DNA of 64,000 nt from contig CAKROZ010000001.1 in the NCBI GenBank assembly GCA_934373635.1, positions 248,001-312,000 of the forward strand, read 5' to 3'. Position numbers and translations under genes: made by a program. This DNA comes from an uncultured Eubacteriales bacterium. GTDB lineage: Bacteria; Bacillota; Clostridia; Oscillospirales; CAG-272. Below, piece by piece: positions 44,090-56,273 of the stretch; the stretch's first letter is position 1, and each line of letters opens with the position of its first letter. Below the pieces are notes generated by a model. The model was not told the origin of the DNA, searched no databases, and was given only the letters and a program-made list of their open reading frames with translations.

Positions 44090-44131
44090 AAACAAACCGA
44101 AAACAAAGAAAAAAGGGAAGGGGGTCTTTAC

Positions 44132-45514
44132 ATGACAAGCGTGCATATCGGTCACAGAAAACGCATGAAAGCAAAGCTTTCTTTACACGGCGCTGACATT
44201 TTCGATACGCATGAGCTTCTTGAAATGCTTTTGTACACCGTCATTCCCTATCGTGATACCAACCCGATCGCGCATGAACTTCTCGCGCGTTTCGGCACCC
44301 TCGACGGGATCGCGGGCGCCGACGAAGAGGCGCTTACCGCCGCACCCGGCATCGGGGAGAGGGCGGCACACTTTCTTTCCGAGGTCTTCGCCGCGGGAGA
44401 GGAGACTTTCTTTCCCGCCGAGGATGCGGGACGGGAGGAGCTTGCCTATCGTCGTGTGGAGGATTATCTCCGCTCTCTGCTCGGGAACGCCCACGGTTAC
44501 CGCACCGTGATGATCTCCCTCGACAACCGCCTCTGCAGGATCGCGACCGATGAAATCGCCGATGAGGATTTCGGCAGAGGACGTGCGGATGTGCAGCGCT
44601 TCGTTTCTCTCGCCATCGAGCGGCACGCGTCCGCCGTGATTCTGGCACATACCCACCCCTTCGGGCCGCTCTATCCTTCCGAAAACGATTACGTGCGCGG
44701 GCATCTCGTCGGTGAGGCGCTCGCCGTCTCCTGCGTTCCTCTGCTCGGACACTATATTCTCTCGGGCGATAAATGCATCGCCTTTTCCTCGAAGGACGCC
44801 GCGGGCGACGGTCGCGAAATTCTGATCGGCGAGTCGGCGCCCACACCGGGAAGGATGCGGGACGAGGGGACGCTCACACGCCTTTTGTCGGCTCTTCCCG
44901 ATATCGCCGATGCCGCGACGTGTGCCGCACGGATGCTTCGCGACGGCGGGAGTCTCCGCACCCTTCTCACATTGCCCGTCGAAGAGCTGACGGCGACCTA
45001 CGGAATGTCCGAAAAGAACGCCGTTGCCCTAAAGCTCGTCGCCGCGCTCACGTCGCGCCGCCATACCGAGCGTTTCCCGATGGGGAGCGCCGTCACCGAG
45101 CGGCAGATCACCGACTACCTTTCGGCTCTTTTCGCACCCCTCTCCGAAGAGAATGTATATCTTCTTCTCTTTGACGGTGCGGGGCGCGTCCTCTCGGCGG
45201 AATGTGTCTCGCGCGGCTCGGTCAACTCGTCGAGCATCACGCCGCGTCGTCTTGTCGACATTGCCGTGAGACGGGGCGCCGTCTCGGTCATCCTCGCGCA
45301 CAACCATCCGAACGGGTACCCGAAACCCTCGCCCGAGGATATCGCTCTCACGACCGTGATGCAGAGCGCCTTCGCCTCCGTCGGCATCCGCCTGCGCGAG
45401 CACTATGTCGTTGCGGGTGACAGATTCGGACGCGTCGGCGAGGAAGCACTGACGACAGGGAAGAGCGAGTATCGCTTTGCCGCTTCGACCGAAATCGACG
45501 GAAATAACGAATAA
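44132..45514 (+). CDS. Tandem-duplicated RadC/JAB-domain protein
   Basis: A 460-residue protein, twice the length of ordinary RadC (about 220-230). Copy 1 (about residues 1-235) has the helix-hairpin-helix region (LTAAPGIGERAAHFL) and a JAB/MPN domain with metal motif AHTHPFGPLYPSEND. Copy 2 (about 240-445) has a degenerate helix-hairpin-helix (TYGMSEKNAVALKLV) and a JAB domain with AHNHPNGYPKPSPED. Both copies keep the H-x-H-x7-S-x2-D pattern. RadC function is still unsettled; the JAB fold suggests a metalloprotease-like activity or a nucleic-acid role. ATG follows GGGAAGGGGG, 42 bp after trmB. A terminator follows. Confidence 0.88.
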   Translation: MTSVHIGHRKRMKAKLSLHGADIFDTHELLEMLLYTVIPYRDTNPIAHELLARFGTLDGIAGADEEALTAAPGIGERAAHFLSEVFAAGEETFFPAEDAGREELAYRRVEDYLRSLLGNAHGYRTVMISLDNRLCRIATDEIADEDFGRGRADVQRFVSLAIERHASAVILAHTHPFGPLYPSENDYVRGHLVGEALAVSCVPLLGHYILSGDKCIAFSSKDAAGDGREILIGESAPTPGRMRDEGTLTRLLSALPDIADAATCAARMLRDGGSLRTLLTLPVEELTATYGMSEKNAVALKLVAALTSRRHTERFPMGSAVTERQITDYLSALFAPLSEENVYLLLFDGAGRVLSAECVSRGSVNSSSITPRRLVDIAVRRGAVSVILAHNHPNGYPKPSPEDIALTTVMQSAFASVGIRLREHYVVAGDRFGRVGEEALTTGKSEYRFAASTEIDGNNE

Positions 45515-45552
45515 TTGTAAATGATTCTTTGCAAAAACAAAGAAAAACGCAA

Positions 45553-45608
45553 AAAGCGGAGGCAGAATTCGACTATGACGGCGAAAATGCTTCCGCTTCT
45601 TTTTTGTC
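45553..45608 (+). terminator. Terminator after the RadC-like gene
   Basis: AAGCGGAGGC pairs with GCTTCCGCTT (one wobble), with a loop of about 25 bases, followed by CTTTTTT. Confidence 0.65.
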
Positions 45609-45730
45609 GGAAATCGCTCCGACCGTTGCCCACCCGACGGCGATTTTTCGAAAAAACAGCCTTTTTTTCTCTCGGATGCACGGCGGAGAAAGAAATTTTT
45701 CATTTTTTCGGAAAAAATTTACAAATCCTC

Positions 45731-45758
45731 TTGACAAATAGAAAAATTGTGATATAAT
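45731..45758 (+). promoter_or_regulatory. Strong sigma-A promoter of rpoBC
   Basis: TTGACA (45731-45736) and TATAAT (45753-45758) with a 16-bp spacer and a TG two bases before the -10. Two more TATAAT words follow at 45761 and 45771. Confidence 0.85.
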
Positions 45759-45936
45759 ACTATAATGCATTATAATCGCTTATACTATGGGGATATTTTG
45801 CCCTTTTTTAGGGTTTTTCCCCCGAAAAACGTCAGATTCCGCACAGAACCGACCGATATTTGACGGCAGTGCCCGCGCACGGGCAGTGCGGCGATCTATG
45901 GTAGTTTGTAAATTTTAGAATGGAGTGATTCTATCT

Positions 45937-48900
45937 ATGATGCTTAAACCCAGGCAGCTTGGCACGAATGTGAGAATGAGTTTTTCCAAGATTGAAGCAG
46001 CGACGGAAATGCCAAATCTGATCGAGGTGCAGAAGAAGTCCTACGAGTGGTTCTTGAAGGAAGGACTCGAGGAGGTTTTGCACGACGTGTCCCCCATCGT
46101 GGACTACACGGGCAACCTCGCCATCGAGTTCACCGACTATACCCTCGACCCGAATCCGCGTTATTCCGTCGAGGAGTGCAAGGATCGTTCGGTGACCTAT
46201 GACTCTCACATGAAGGTGGGCGTCAGACTCATTGACCGTTCGACGGGTGAGCTCAAGACCGCACAGATCTACATGGGCGACTTTCCCCTCATGACCGAGA
46301 ACGGTACGTTCGTCATCAACGGCGCGGAGCGCGTCATCGTTTCGCAGCTCGTTCGTTCTCCCGGCGTCTACTACGGAACCGAGGTTGACAAGCAGGGTAA
46401 GCACATCTATACGGCTACCGTCATTCCTTACCGCGGCGCGTGGCTCGAATACGAGACGGACACCTCGGGTGTCTTCTTCGTCAAGATCGATAAGACGAGA
46501 AAGATTCCCGTCACCGTCCTTCTCCGCGCCCTCTGCCCCGTCGGCGAGGATTCGGATGAGGCGATTCTCCGCATGTTCGGAGAAGAGGATATGCTCGTCG
46601 CCACCTTCGCGAAGGATGAGTGCGCCACCCTCGCGATGGAGAATGATACCTCCTTCCGTGACGAAGCGCTGAAGGAGATCTACAAGAAGCTTCGTCCCGG
46701 TGAGCCCCCGCTCGTCGAGAGTGCGGAAATGCTGGTCAACAACCTCTTCTTTGATCCGAAGCGGTATGACCTCGCCGCCGTCGGACGCTATAAGTATAAT
46801 AAGAAGCTCGCCATCGGCGCCCGCGTCGTCGGCTTTGCCCTTGCCGCCCCCGTCGTGAACCCCGTCACGGGTGAGATCGTCGCGGAGGAGGGCACCGTCG
46901 TGACGCAGGAGCTTGCCGCGAAGATCGACGACAGCCTTGCCGAAGAGATCTTTGTGAAGGACGAGCTTGGCAGCACCGTGAAGGTGTTCGGCAACGGCAC
47001 GGGTCGTCCCGAGTTGCTTCTCGGCTTCGACCTTGAGGATGCCGGGGTAAAGCCGGGTGAGAAGGTCCGCCTCTCCGTTCTGCGCGACATCATCGCGAAG
47101 GCGGATGAAGAGGGACAGACCGGCGATGCCCGTACCTATTTCATCAAGAAGTGCGCGAAGGAGCAGATCGCTCTCCTTCAGCCGAAACATATCACGAAGG
47201 AAGACATCTTTGCTTCCGTCAATTACTTGATCGGACTCTCCCACGGCATCGGCACGACCGACGATATCGACCATCTCGGCAACCGTCGTCTCCGCTGTGT
47301 CGGTGAGCTGCTCCAGAACCAGTTCCGCATCGGTATGGCGCGCATGGATAAGAATATTAAGGAGAGAATGTCCGTCCACGACAACGATGACATGCGCCCC
47401 GAGAACCTCATTAACACCCGCCCCGTCGCCACAGCGATCCGCGAGTTCTTCGGTTCCTCCCCCCTCTCCCAGTTCATGGATCAGAACAACCCACTCGCGG
47501 AATTGACGCATAAGCGCCGTCTCTCCGCCCTCGGTCCCGGCGGTCTGTCCCGTGACCGCGCCTCCTTCGAGGTGCGTGACGTTCACTATACGCACTACGG
47601 ACGTATCTGCCCCGTCGAGACCCCCGAAGGACCGAACATCGGTCTGATCTCCTACCTCGCTTCTTATGCGAAGATCAGCGATTACGGCTTTTTGAAGGCG
47701 CCCTTCCGCATCGTCGATAAGAAGACGGGCAGAGTGACCGACGAGGTTGTCTATCTCACCGCGGACGAAGAGGACAACAACATCGTCGCGCAGGCGAACG
47801 AGCATATCGACGAGAACGGCTACTTTATCAATAAGAAGGTTATCGCGAGATGCAAGGCGGAGTTCATCGAGGTGGAGCCGACGAGCGTCGACCTCATGGA
47901 TGCCTGCCCGCAGATGGCGGTTTCGGTCGCCGCGGGTTGCATTCCCTTCCTTGAAAACGATGACAACACCCGTGCGCTGATGGGCTCGAACATGCAGAAG
48001 CAGGCAGTGCCGCTGATGATGACCGACTCCGCGATCGTCGCGACGGGTATGGAATATAAGGCGGCGGTCGATTCCGGTGCTGTCGTAGTCGCGAAGGAGG
48101 GCGGTACCGTTGAGCGTGCCGCAGGCTCCGAGATCGTGATCCTCACCGATTCGGGAAGAAAAGATACCTATCATCTCATTAAATTCAAGCGTTCGAACCA
48201 AGGCACCTGCGTGAACCAGCGTCCCATCGTGAACGAGGGCGCGCGTGTCGAGGCGGGTCAGGTCATTGCCGACGGCCCCGCGACCTCGAACGGCGAGATC
48301 TCCCTCGGCAAAAATGCTTTGATCGGCTTTATGACGTGGGAGGGTTACAACTACGAGGACGCCGTTCTTCTGAACGAACGCCTCGTGCGCGAGGACATGT
48401 ACACCTCAATCCACATCGAAGAGTATACGATTGAGGCGAGAGATACCAAGCTCGGCTCGCAGGAGATCACCCGCGAGGTACCGAACGTCGGTGAGGACGC
48501 CCTGAAGGATCTGGATTCCGACGGTATCATCCGCATCGGTACCGAGGTTCGCGCGGGCGACATCCTTGTCGGTAAGGTCACGCCGAAGGGCGAGACGGAG
48601 CTCACCCCCGAGGAGAGACTGCTTCGCGCCATCTTCGGTGAGAAGGCGCGCGAGGTCAAGGATTCCTCCCTTCGTATGCGCCACGGCGAGTACGGTATCG
48701 TCGTCGATGTCAAGATCTACGACAGAAGCAATTCGGACGACCTCGCTCCCGGTGTCAATAAAGTGGTGCACGTCTATATCGCGCAGAAGAGAAAGATCTC
48801 CGTCGGCGATAAGATGGCGGGCCGCCACGGTAACAAGGGCGTTGTTTCGAGAATCCTTCCGCCCGAGGATATGCCCTTCCTTGCGGACGGCACACCCCTC

Positions 48901-49887
48901 GATATCGTTCTGAACCCGCTGGGCGTTCCTTCCCGTATGAACATCGGTCAGGTGCTTGAGGTTCACCTCGGCATCGCGTGCAAGAAGCTCGGTATCAAGA
49001 TCATGACCCCCGTCTTCGACGGTGCGAAGGAGACCGACATCCTCGAGCTTCTTCGCCGTGCGAAATATACGCGTGACATCCGTCCCGACGAGAGCGTGCG
49101 CGGTAAGGCAGTCTTTATGGAAGTCCTTCGCGAGGACGGTACCCCCGATCTTCAGCGTGTCGATCAGGCGATCGTCGACGACGACGAGAAGCTCCGCAAT
49201 CTCATGAAGACCGAGACCTTGAAGGTCATCGACGGCAAGGTCACACTTTACGACGGCAGAACGGGTGATGCCTTCGACAACCCCGTCACCGTGGGTATCA
49301 TGTATTACCTCAAGCTGCACCACCTTGTCGACGATAAGATTCACGCCCGTTCCATCGGTCCGTACTCCCTCGTCACACAGCAACCTCTCGGCGGTAAAGC
49401 CCAGTTCGGAGGTCAGCGTTTCGGCGAGATGGAGGTCTGGGCACTCGAGGCATACGGCGCCGCCTACACCCTTCAGGAAATTCTGACGGTGAAGTCGGAC
49501 GACGTTACCGGACGTACCAGAACCTATGAGGCGATCGTCAAGGGTCAGAACATTCCGAAGCCCGGAATTCCCGAATCCTTCAAGGTGCTCGTCAAGGAGC
49601 TTCAAGCACTCTGTCTCGACATTACCATACTCGATAAGAACGGTGAGGAGATCGCCGTTTCCGAGATCGGCGAGGACGACGCACCCGCGTTCGCAAGCCT
49701 CGATGAGGTCGAGCGCCGCGCCGACGAAAAGGCGGAGGACGCACCCGCGGACTTCGACGATGCCGCCGACGAGGACGAGGATTTCGAGGACGATGCGGAA
49801 GGCGAAGGCGAGGACGAGGGCGATTACGACTTCGACGAGGACTTTGCCGATAACGCAAACGAAGAAGATTCCTACGACGACGAATAA
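45937..49887 (+). CDS. rpoB: RNA polymerase beta subunit
   Basis: A 1316-residue catalytic subunit of RNA polymerase. The N terminus (MMLKPRQLGTNVRMSFSKIE) and the rifampicin region (SSPLSQFMDQNNPLAELTHK, then RRLSALGPGGLSR) match consensus, so no resistance substitution is seen there. GDKMAGRHGNKGVVS and the C-terminal MEVWALEAYGAAYTLQE are intact. After about residue 1250 a long acidic tail of Asp/Glu extends the protein, ending EEDSYDDE. I use the ATG pair at 45937; a GTG four codons upstream is possible. It has its own promoter and is 61 bp before rpoC. Confidence 0.97.
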   Translation: MMLKPRQLGTNVRMSFSKIEAATEMPNLIEVQKKSYEWFLKEGLEEVLHDVSPIVDYTGNLAIEFTDYTLDPNPRYSVEECKDRSVTYDSHMKVGVRLIDRSTGELKTAQIYMGDFPLMTENGTFVINGAERVIVSQLVRSPGVYYGTEVDKQGKHIYTATVIPYRGAWLEYETDTSGVFFVKIDKTRKIPVTVLLRALCPVGEDSDEAILRMFGEEDMLVATFAKDECATLAMENDTSFRDEALKEIYKKLRPGEPPLVESAEMLVNNLFFDPKRYDLAAVGRYKYNKKLAIGARVVGFALAAPVVNPVTGEIVAEEGTVVTQELAAKIDDSLAEEIFVKDELGSTVKVFGNGTGRPELLLGFDLEDAGVKPGEKVRLSVLRDIIAKADEEGQTGDARTYFIKKCAKEQIALLQPKHITKEDIFASVNYLIGLSHGIGTTDDIDHLGNRRLRCVGELLQNQFRIGMARMDKNIKERMSVHDNDDMRPENLINTRPVATAIREFFGSSPLSQFMDQNNPLAELTHKRRLSALGPGGLSRDRASFEVRDVHYTHYGRICPVETPEGPNIGLISYLASYAKISDYGFLKAPFRIVDKKTGRVTDEVVYLTADEEDNNIVAQANEHIDENGYFINKKVIARCKAEFIEVEPTSVDLMDACPQMAVSVAAGCIPFLENDDNTRALMGSNMQKQAVPLMMTDSAIVATGMEYKAAVDSGAVVVAKEGGTVERAAGSEIVILTDSGRKDTYHLIKFKRSNQGTCVNQRPIVNEGARVEAGQVIADGPATSNGEISLGKNALIGFMTWEGYNYEDAVLLNERLVREDMYTSIHIEEYTIEARDTKLGSQEITREVPNVGEDALKDLDSDGIIRIGTEVRAGDILVGKVTPKGETELTPEERLLRAIFGEKAREVKDSSLRMRHGEYGIVVDVKIYDRSNSDDLAPGVNKVVHVYIAQKRKISVGDKMAGRHGNKGVVSRILPPEDMPFLADGTPLDIVLNPLGVPSRMNIGQVLEVHLGIACKKLGIKIMTPVFDGAKETDILELLRRAKYTRDIRPDESVRGKAVFMEVLREDGTPDLQRVDQAIVDDDEKLRNLMKTETLKVIDGKVTLYDGRTGDAFDNPVTVGIMYYLKLHHLVDDKIHARSIGPYSLVTQQPLGGKAQFGGQRFGEMEVWALEAYGAAYTLQEILTVKSDDVTGRTRTYEAIVKGQNIPKPGIPESFKVLVKELQALCLDITILDKNGEEIAVSEIGEDDAPAFASLDEVERRADEKAEDAPADFDDAADEDEDFEDDAEGEGEDEGDYDFDEDFADNANEEDSYDDE

Positions 49888-49910
49888 TAGTAAAGAAGGG
49901 AAGAGCCGCT

Positions 49911-49931
49911 CCGCCGGGTGACCCCCGGCGG
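49911..49931 (+). promoter_or_regulatory. Hairpin between rpoB and rpoC
   Basis: CCGCCGGG (49911-49918) pairs with CCCGGCGG (49924-49931). There is no T-run, so it is not a standard terminator. It may protect or process the mRNA or tune rpoC expression. Confidence 0.5.
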
Positions 49932-49948
49932 AACAGGGTATTAAGTAT

Positions 49949-53557
<3,609 letters not shown>

Positions 53558-53563
53558 AGAACA

Positions 53564-53599
53564 CAGCCCCTTCGCAAAAATCCGCGAAGGGGCTGTTTT
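53564..53599 (+). terminator. Terminator of rpoBC
   Basis: CAGCCCCTTCGC (53564-53575) pairs with GCGAAGGGGCTG (53584-53595), followed by TTTTG. Confidence 0.92.
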
Positions 53600-53750
53600 G
53601 TAAACGTTTCTTTGCAAAAGCTTCGATATTTTCGGCTTGATGCCCCTGCTGTGTCCCCCTACGGAAGGATAGATTTTCTCGTCTTTCAACGCGAAAAAAA
53701 CGCAAAGCCGGGGCGGATCCTCGCGAGAAAAAAGAGAATGAAAGAAACAG

Positions 53751-53779
53751 TTGACATTTTTTTCTGTTTGTGTTAGAAT
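53751..53779 (+). promoter_or_regulatory. Sigma-A promoter of the glycosyltransferase
   Basis: TTGACA (53751-53756) and TAGAAT (53774-53779), 17-bp spacer, about 70 bases before the ATG. Confidence 0.78.
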
Positions 53780-53848
53780 AGAGAAAAAGAAAGAAAAGAG
53801 AAACCCGACTTTGCATTTTCCGCCGCTTCCGTATCGGCGGAAGAAGGA

Positions 53849-54994
53849 ATGACGATGAGTGATCAAGATAGAAATCCGTTGGAAGAAAATATGCCTCGTG
53901 AGACCGAGTCCCTCTCGGTCTCTGTCGTCATGCCAATTTACAATGCCTCGGACTATCTGCGCCCCGCGCTCGACAGCGTGATTGCGCAGACGCTTCGCGA
54001 CATCGAGATCATCTGCATCGACGACGGCTCGACCGACCGCTCCCTCGCGATTCTGAAAGAGTATCAGAAAAAGGATTCGCGCATCCGCATCGTCACCGAG
54101 ACCAATGCGGGACCCGCAAAGGCGAGAAACAACGGGATACGTCGCGCCCGCGGCGAGTATCTCTCCTTTCTCGATGCCGACGACTTTTTCGAGCCGACGA
54201 TGCTCGAGACGCTCTACCGCACGGCGAAGGAAAAATCTCTCGACATCGCCGTCTGTGAGTACGACCTCTTCGAAAATCGCACCGCACGATTCAAGCGCAG
54301 TATCCCGAGTGAGCACGCCGACATCCTCGCGAACGGGCGGGTCACGGGAAAGAACGAATTTCCCGATACCATCTTCCAGTCGACGGAAGGGTATGTCTGG
54401 AATAAGCTCTTCCGCCGCGATTTCGTGACCGAAAAGGAGTTGTCCTTCCTTGAGGATGCGAAGATCTTCGAGGACGTGTACTTCACCCTGACCGCCCTCT
54501 CGCTCGCCGAGCGCGTCGGGAAGTGCGAGGGTGTCCTTCTTCATCACCGCGTCTATCCGAAGCAGGTGCGTGCCCGCATGTTCCGTAAGAATTACGAGCA
54601 GGTGCCCGCCGTGTATATGGCGGTGAAGGAATTTCTCGTTCATCACGGGCTCTATCTGCCCCTTTCCGCCTCCTTTATCAACCTGTCGGTCAGCATCTGC
54701 TTCAAGGTCTATAACCTTCTTTGGATCGATGCGAAGCTCTTCTTCTGGACACTGCTTCATGATACCTATGCGGAGGGCTTCGGCTGGACGGAGCTTGACG
54801 AGAGCGGCTTCTTCTCGAAGGAAGCGTGCGACTTCGCAGCGAACGTCTCGATGTATACCTATCCCCAGTATCTGAAACGGGAGGCGCGCGGATTAAAGGT
54901 TCGCTTTGCCGACTGGCGCCGCCGCGTCAAGGCAAAGAAAAAGAGAAACAAGGCGAGATCCTTCTTTGCGGGGCTGTTCGGAAAGAAATCCTGA
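53849..54994 (+). CDS. Family 2 glycosyltransferase
   Basis: A 381-residue cytosolic glycosyltransferase with a GT-A fold. It has the N-terminal VSVVMPIYNASDYLRPALDS, the nucleotide site IICIDDGSTDRS, NAGPAKARNNGIRRARGEYL and the DxD motif FLDADDFFEP. The acceptor part follows (GYVWNKLFRRDFV, IFEDVYFTL). No membrane segment is present. The C terminus is very basic (RRVKAKKKRNKARS), perhaps for membrane association. Such enzymes add sugars to surface polysaccharides or teichoic acids; the sugar is unknown. It sits alone between rpoC and rpsL with its own promoter. In many Firmicutes this place holds a small L7Ae-like ribosomal protein, which is missing here. Confidence 0.88.
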   Translation: MTMSDQDRNPLEENMPRETESLSVSVVMPIYNASDYLRPALDSVIAQTLRDIEIICIDDGSTDRSLAILKEYQKKDSRIRIVTETNAGPAKARNNGIRRARGEYLSFLDADDFFEPTMLETLYRTAKEKSLDIAVCEYDLFENRTARFKRSIPSEHADILANGRVTGKNEFPDTIFQSTEGYVWNKLFRRDFVTEKELSFLEDAKIFEDVYFTLTALSLAERVGKCEGVLLHHRVYPKQVRARMFRKNYEQVPAVYMAVKEFLVHHGLYLPLSASFINLSVSICFKVYNLLWIDAKLFFWTLLHDTYAEGFGWTELDESGFFSKEACDFAANVSMYTYPQYLKREARGLKVRFADWRRRVKAKKKRNKARSFFAGLFGKKS

Positions 54995-55084
54995 TTTTGG
55001 AAATATCACCGCGGAAAACGTCGGCATGTGTCGGGTTTTCCGCGTTTTTCTTTGAAAGAGGGGAAAACTTTTTTCAAAAACCTA

Positions 55085-55113
55085 TTGACAATCCGAAGGG
55101 AAAATGGTAAAAT
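55085..55113 (+). promoter_or_regulatory. Sigma-A promoter of the str operon
   Basis: TTGACA (55085-55090) and TAAAAT (55108-55113), 17-bp spacer. The leader to rpsL is about 100 nt. Confidence 0.82.
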
Positions 55114-55223
55114 AATGTGCAGGTGTGCGGGAAAAGCCATACCTATGCCCATTTGAGAATATACCGCCGCGTTTTGCGGCTCGTATAGATAAACACTATA
55201 TCTTTGAGGAAGGAGGAAAAGGA

Positions 55224-55637
55224 ATGCCAACCTTTAACCAGCTCGTCAAACAGGGTCGTTCGGAGAAGACGTTCAAGTCGAAGACTCCCGTGCTTCAGAA
55301 GGGCTTCAACACTCTGAAGAATGCACAGACCGACCTTAGCGCACCGCAGAAGAGAGGCGTTTGCACCAAGGTTACCACCGTTACCCCGAAAAAGCCGAAC
55401 TCGGCTCTTCGTAAGATCGCCAGAGTCAGACTTACCAACGGAATGGAAGCTACCACGTATATTCCCGGTATCGGACATAACCTCCAGGAGCACTCGGTCG
55501 TTCTGATCCGCGGTGGTCGTGTTCGTGACCTGCCCGGCGTCCGTTACCACATCATCCGCGGTACACTGGATACGCAAGGCGTCGCCAACCGTAAGCAGGG
55601 CCGCTCCAAGTACGGAGCAAAGCGTCCCAAGAAATAA
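55224..55637 (+). CDS. rpsL: 30S ribosomal protein S12
   Basis: A 137-residue ribosomal protein at the decoding centre. It starts MPTFNQLVKQGR and contains TPKKPNSALRKIARVRL and RGGRVRDLPGVRYH. The residues linked to streptomycin resistance (Lys in PKKPNS and Lys/Arg in GGRVRDLPG) look wild type, except that the second site shows R where K is common. ATG at 55224 follows a strong GGAGGAAAAGG. First gene of the str operon. Confidence 0.97.
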   Translation: MPTFNQLVKQGRSEKTFKSKTPVLQKGFNTLKNAQTDLSAPQKRGVCTKVTTVTPKKPNSALRKIARVRLTNGMEATTYIPGIGHNLQEHSVVLIRGGRVRDLPGVRYHIIRGTLDTQGVANRKQGRSKYGAKRPKK

Positions 55638-55775
55638 GGTACCTGCCGGACGCTAAATTGTGCTCGCGTGCTGTGAGGATATAGTTGTTTATGCTACTTC
55701 GTCGCAAACGAAAGCACTAACGGAAGAAATTCCGAGTACCTATGATATCATATTTTAATGAAGGAGGGAAGTACA

Positions 55776-56246
55776 GTGCCTAGAAGAGGTCAAATTTCCA
55801 AAAGAGAAGTATTGCCGGATCCGCTCTACAATTCCGAGCTTGTCACAAAGCTCATCAACAATATCATGTATGACGGAAAGAAAGGCGTTGCCCAGAAGAT
55901 CGTGTATGACGCATTCGCCATGATCGAGGCAAAGAGCGGAGAGAACGCGCTTGACGTGTTCACTGCCGCACTCGAGAATGTCATGCCCGTACTTGAAGTC
56001 AAGGCTCGCCGCGTCGGCGGTTCCAACTACCAGGTCCCGATGGAAGTCAGAGCAGAGCGCAGACAGACGCTCGGACTCCGCTGGATCACTTCGTATTCCA
56101 GACAGCGTGGTGAGAAAACCATGGCTGAAAGACTCGCGAACGAGATCATGGATGCGAAGGCGGGTATGGGTGGCGCTTTCAAGAAGAAGGAAGACACCCA
56201 CAAGATGGCAGAAGCCAACAAGGCTTTCGCCCATTACAGATTCTGA
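55776..56246 (+). CDS. rpsG: 30S ribosomal protein S7
   Basis: A 156-residue primary 16S rRNA-binding protein. The GTG at 55776 gives the standard N terminus (M)PRRGQISKRE and the exact bacterial length, with AAGGAGGGA at the right distance; an ATG six codons upstream would overlap that ribosome site. Motifs such as LITNIMYDGKKG (here LINNIMYDGKKG) and QVPMEVRAERRQTLGLRW are conserved. It follows rpsL after about 138 bp, which includes a small hairpin region (CGGAAGAAATTCCG). Confidence 0.96.
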   Translation: MPRRGQISKREVLPDPLYNSELVTKLINNIMYDGKKGVAQKIVYDAFAMIEAKSGENALDVFTAALENVMPVLEVKARRVGGSNYQVPMEVRAERRQTLGLRWITSYSRQRGEKTMAERLANEIMDAKAGMGGAFKKKEDTHKMAEANKAFAHYRF

Positions 56247-56273
56247 TTCGGATAAAAGAGGAGAGACAAGTTC

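Larger units (their letters stand above)
45515..45936. other. Spacer with rpoB promoter and leader
   Basis: It holds the terminator of the RadC-like gene, the rpoB promoter, and a leader of about 170 nt. The leader contains a G/C hairpin (TGCCCG-CGCA-CGGGCA around 45870-45885) and a run GGGGATATTTTGCCC that can pair with GGGTTTTTCCCC. No gene was seen. Confidence 0.6.

Noticed and set aside
47400..47560. Rifampicin-resistance substitutions in RpoB
   Set aside because: The region matches the susceptible consensus at the usual positions.
45931..48201. A 756-codon open frame antisense to rpoB
   Set aside because: Mirror of the rpoB reading frame with its strong third-position GC; no start signals and no family motifs.
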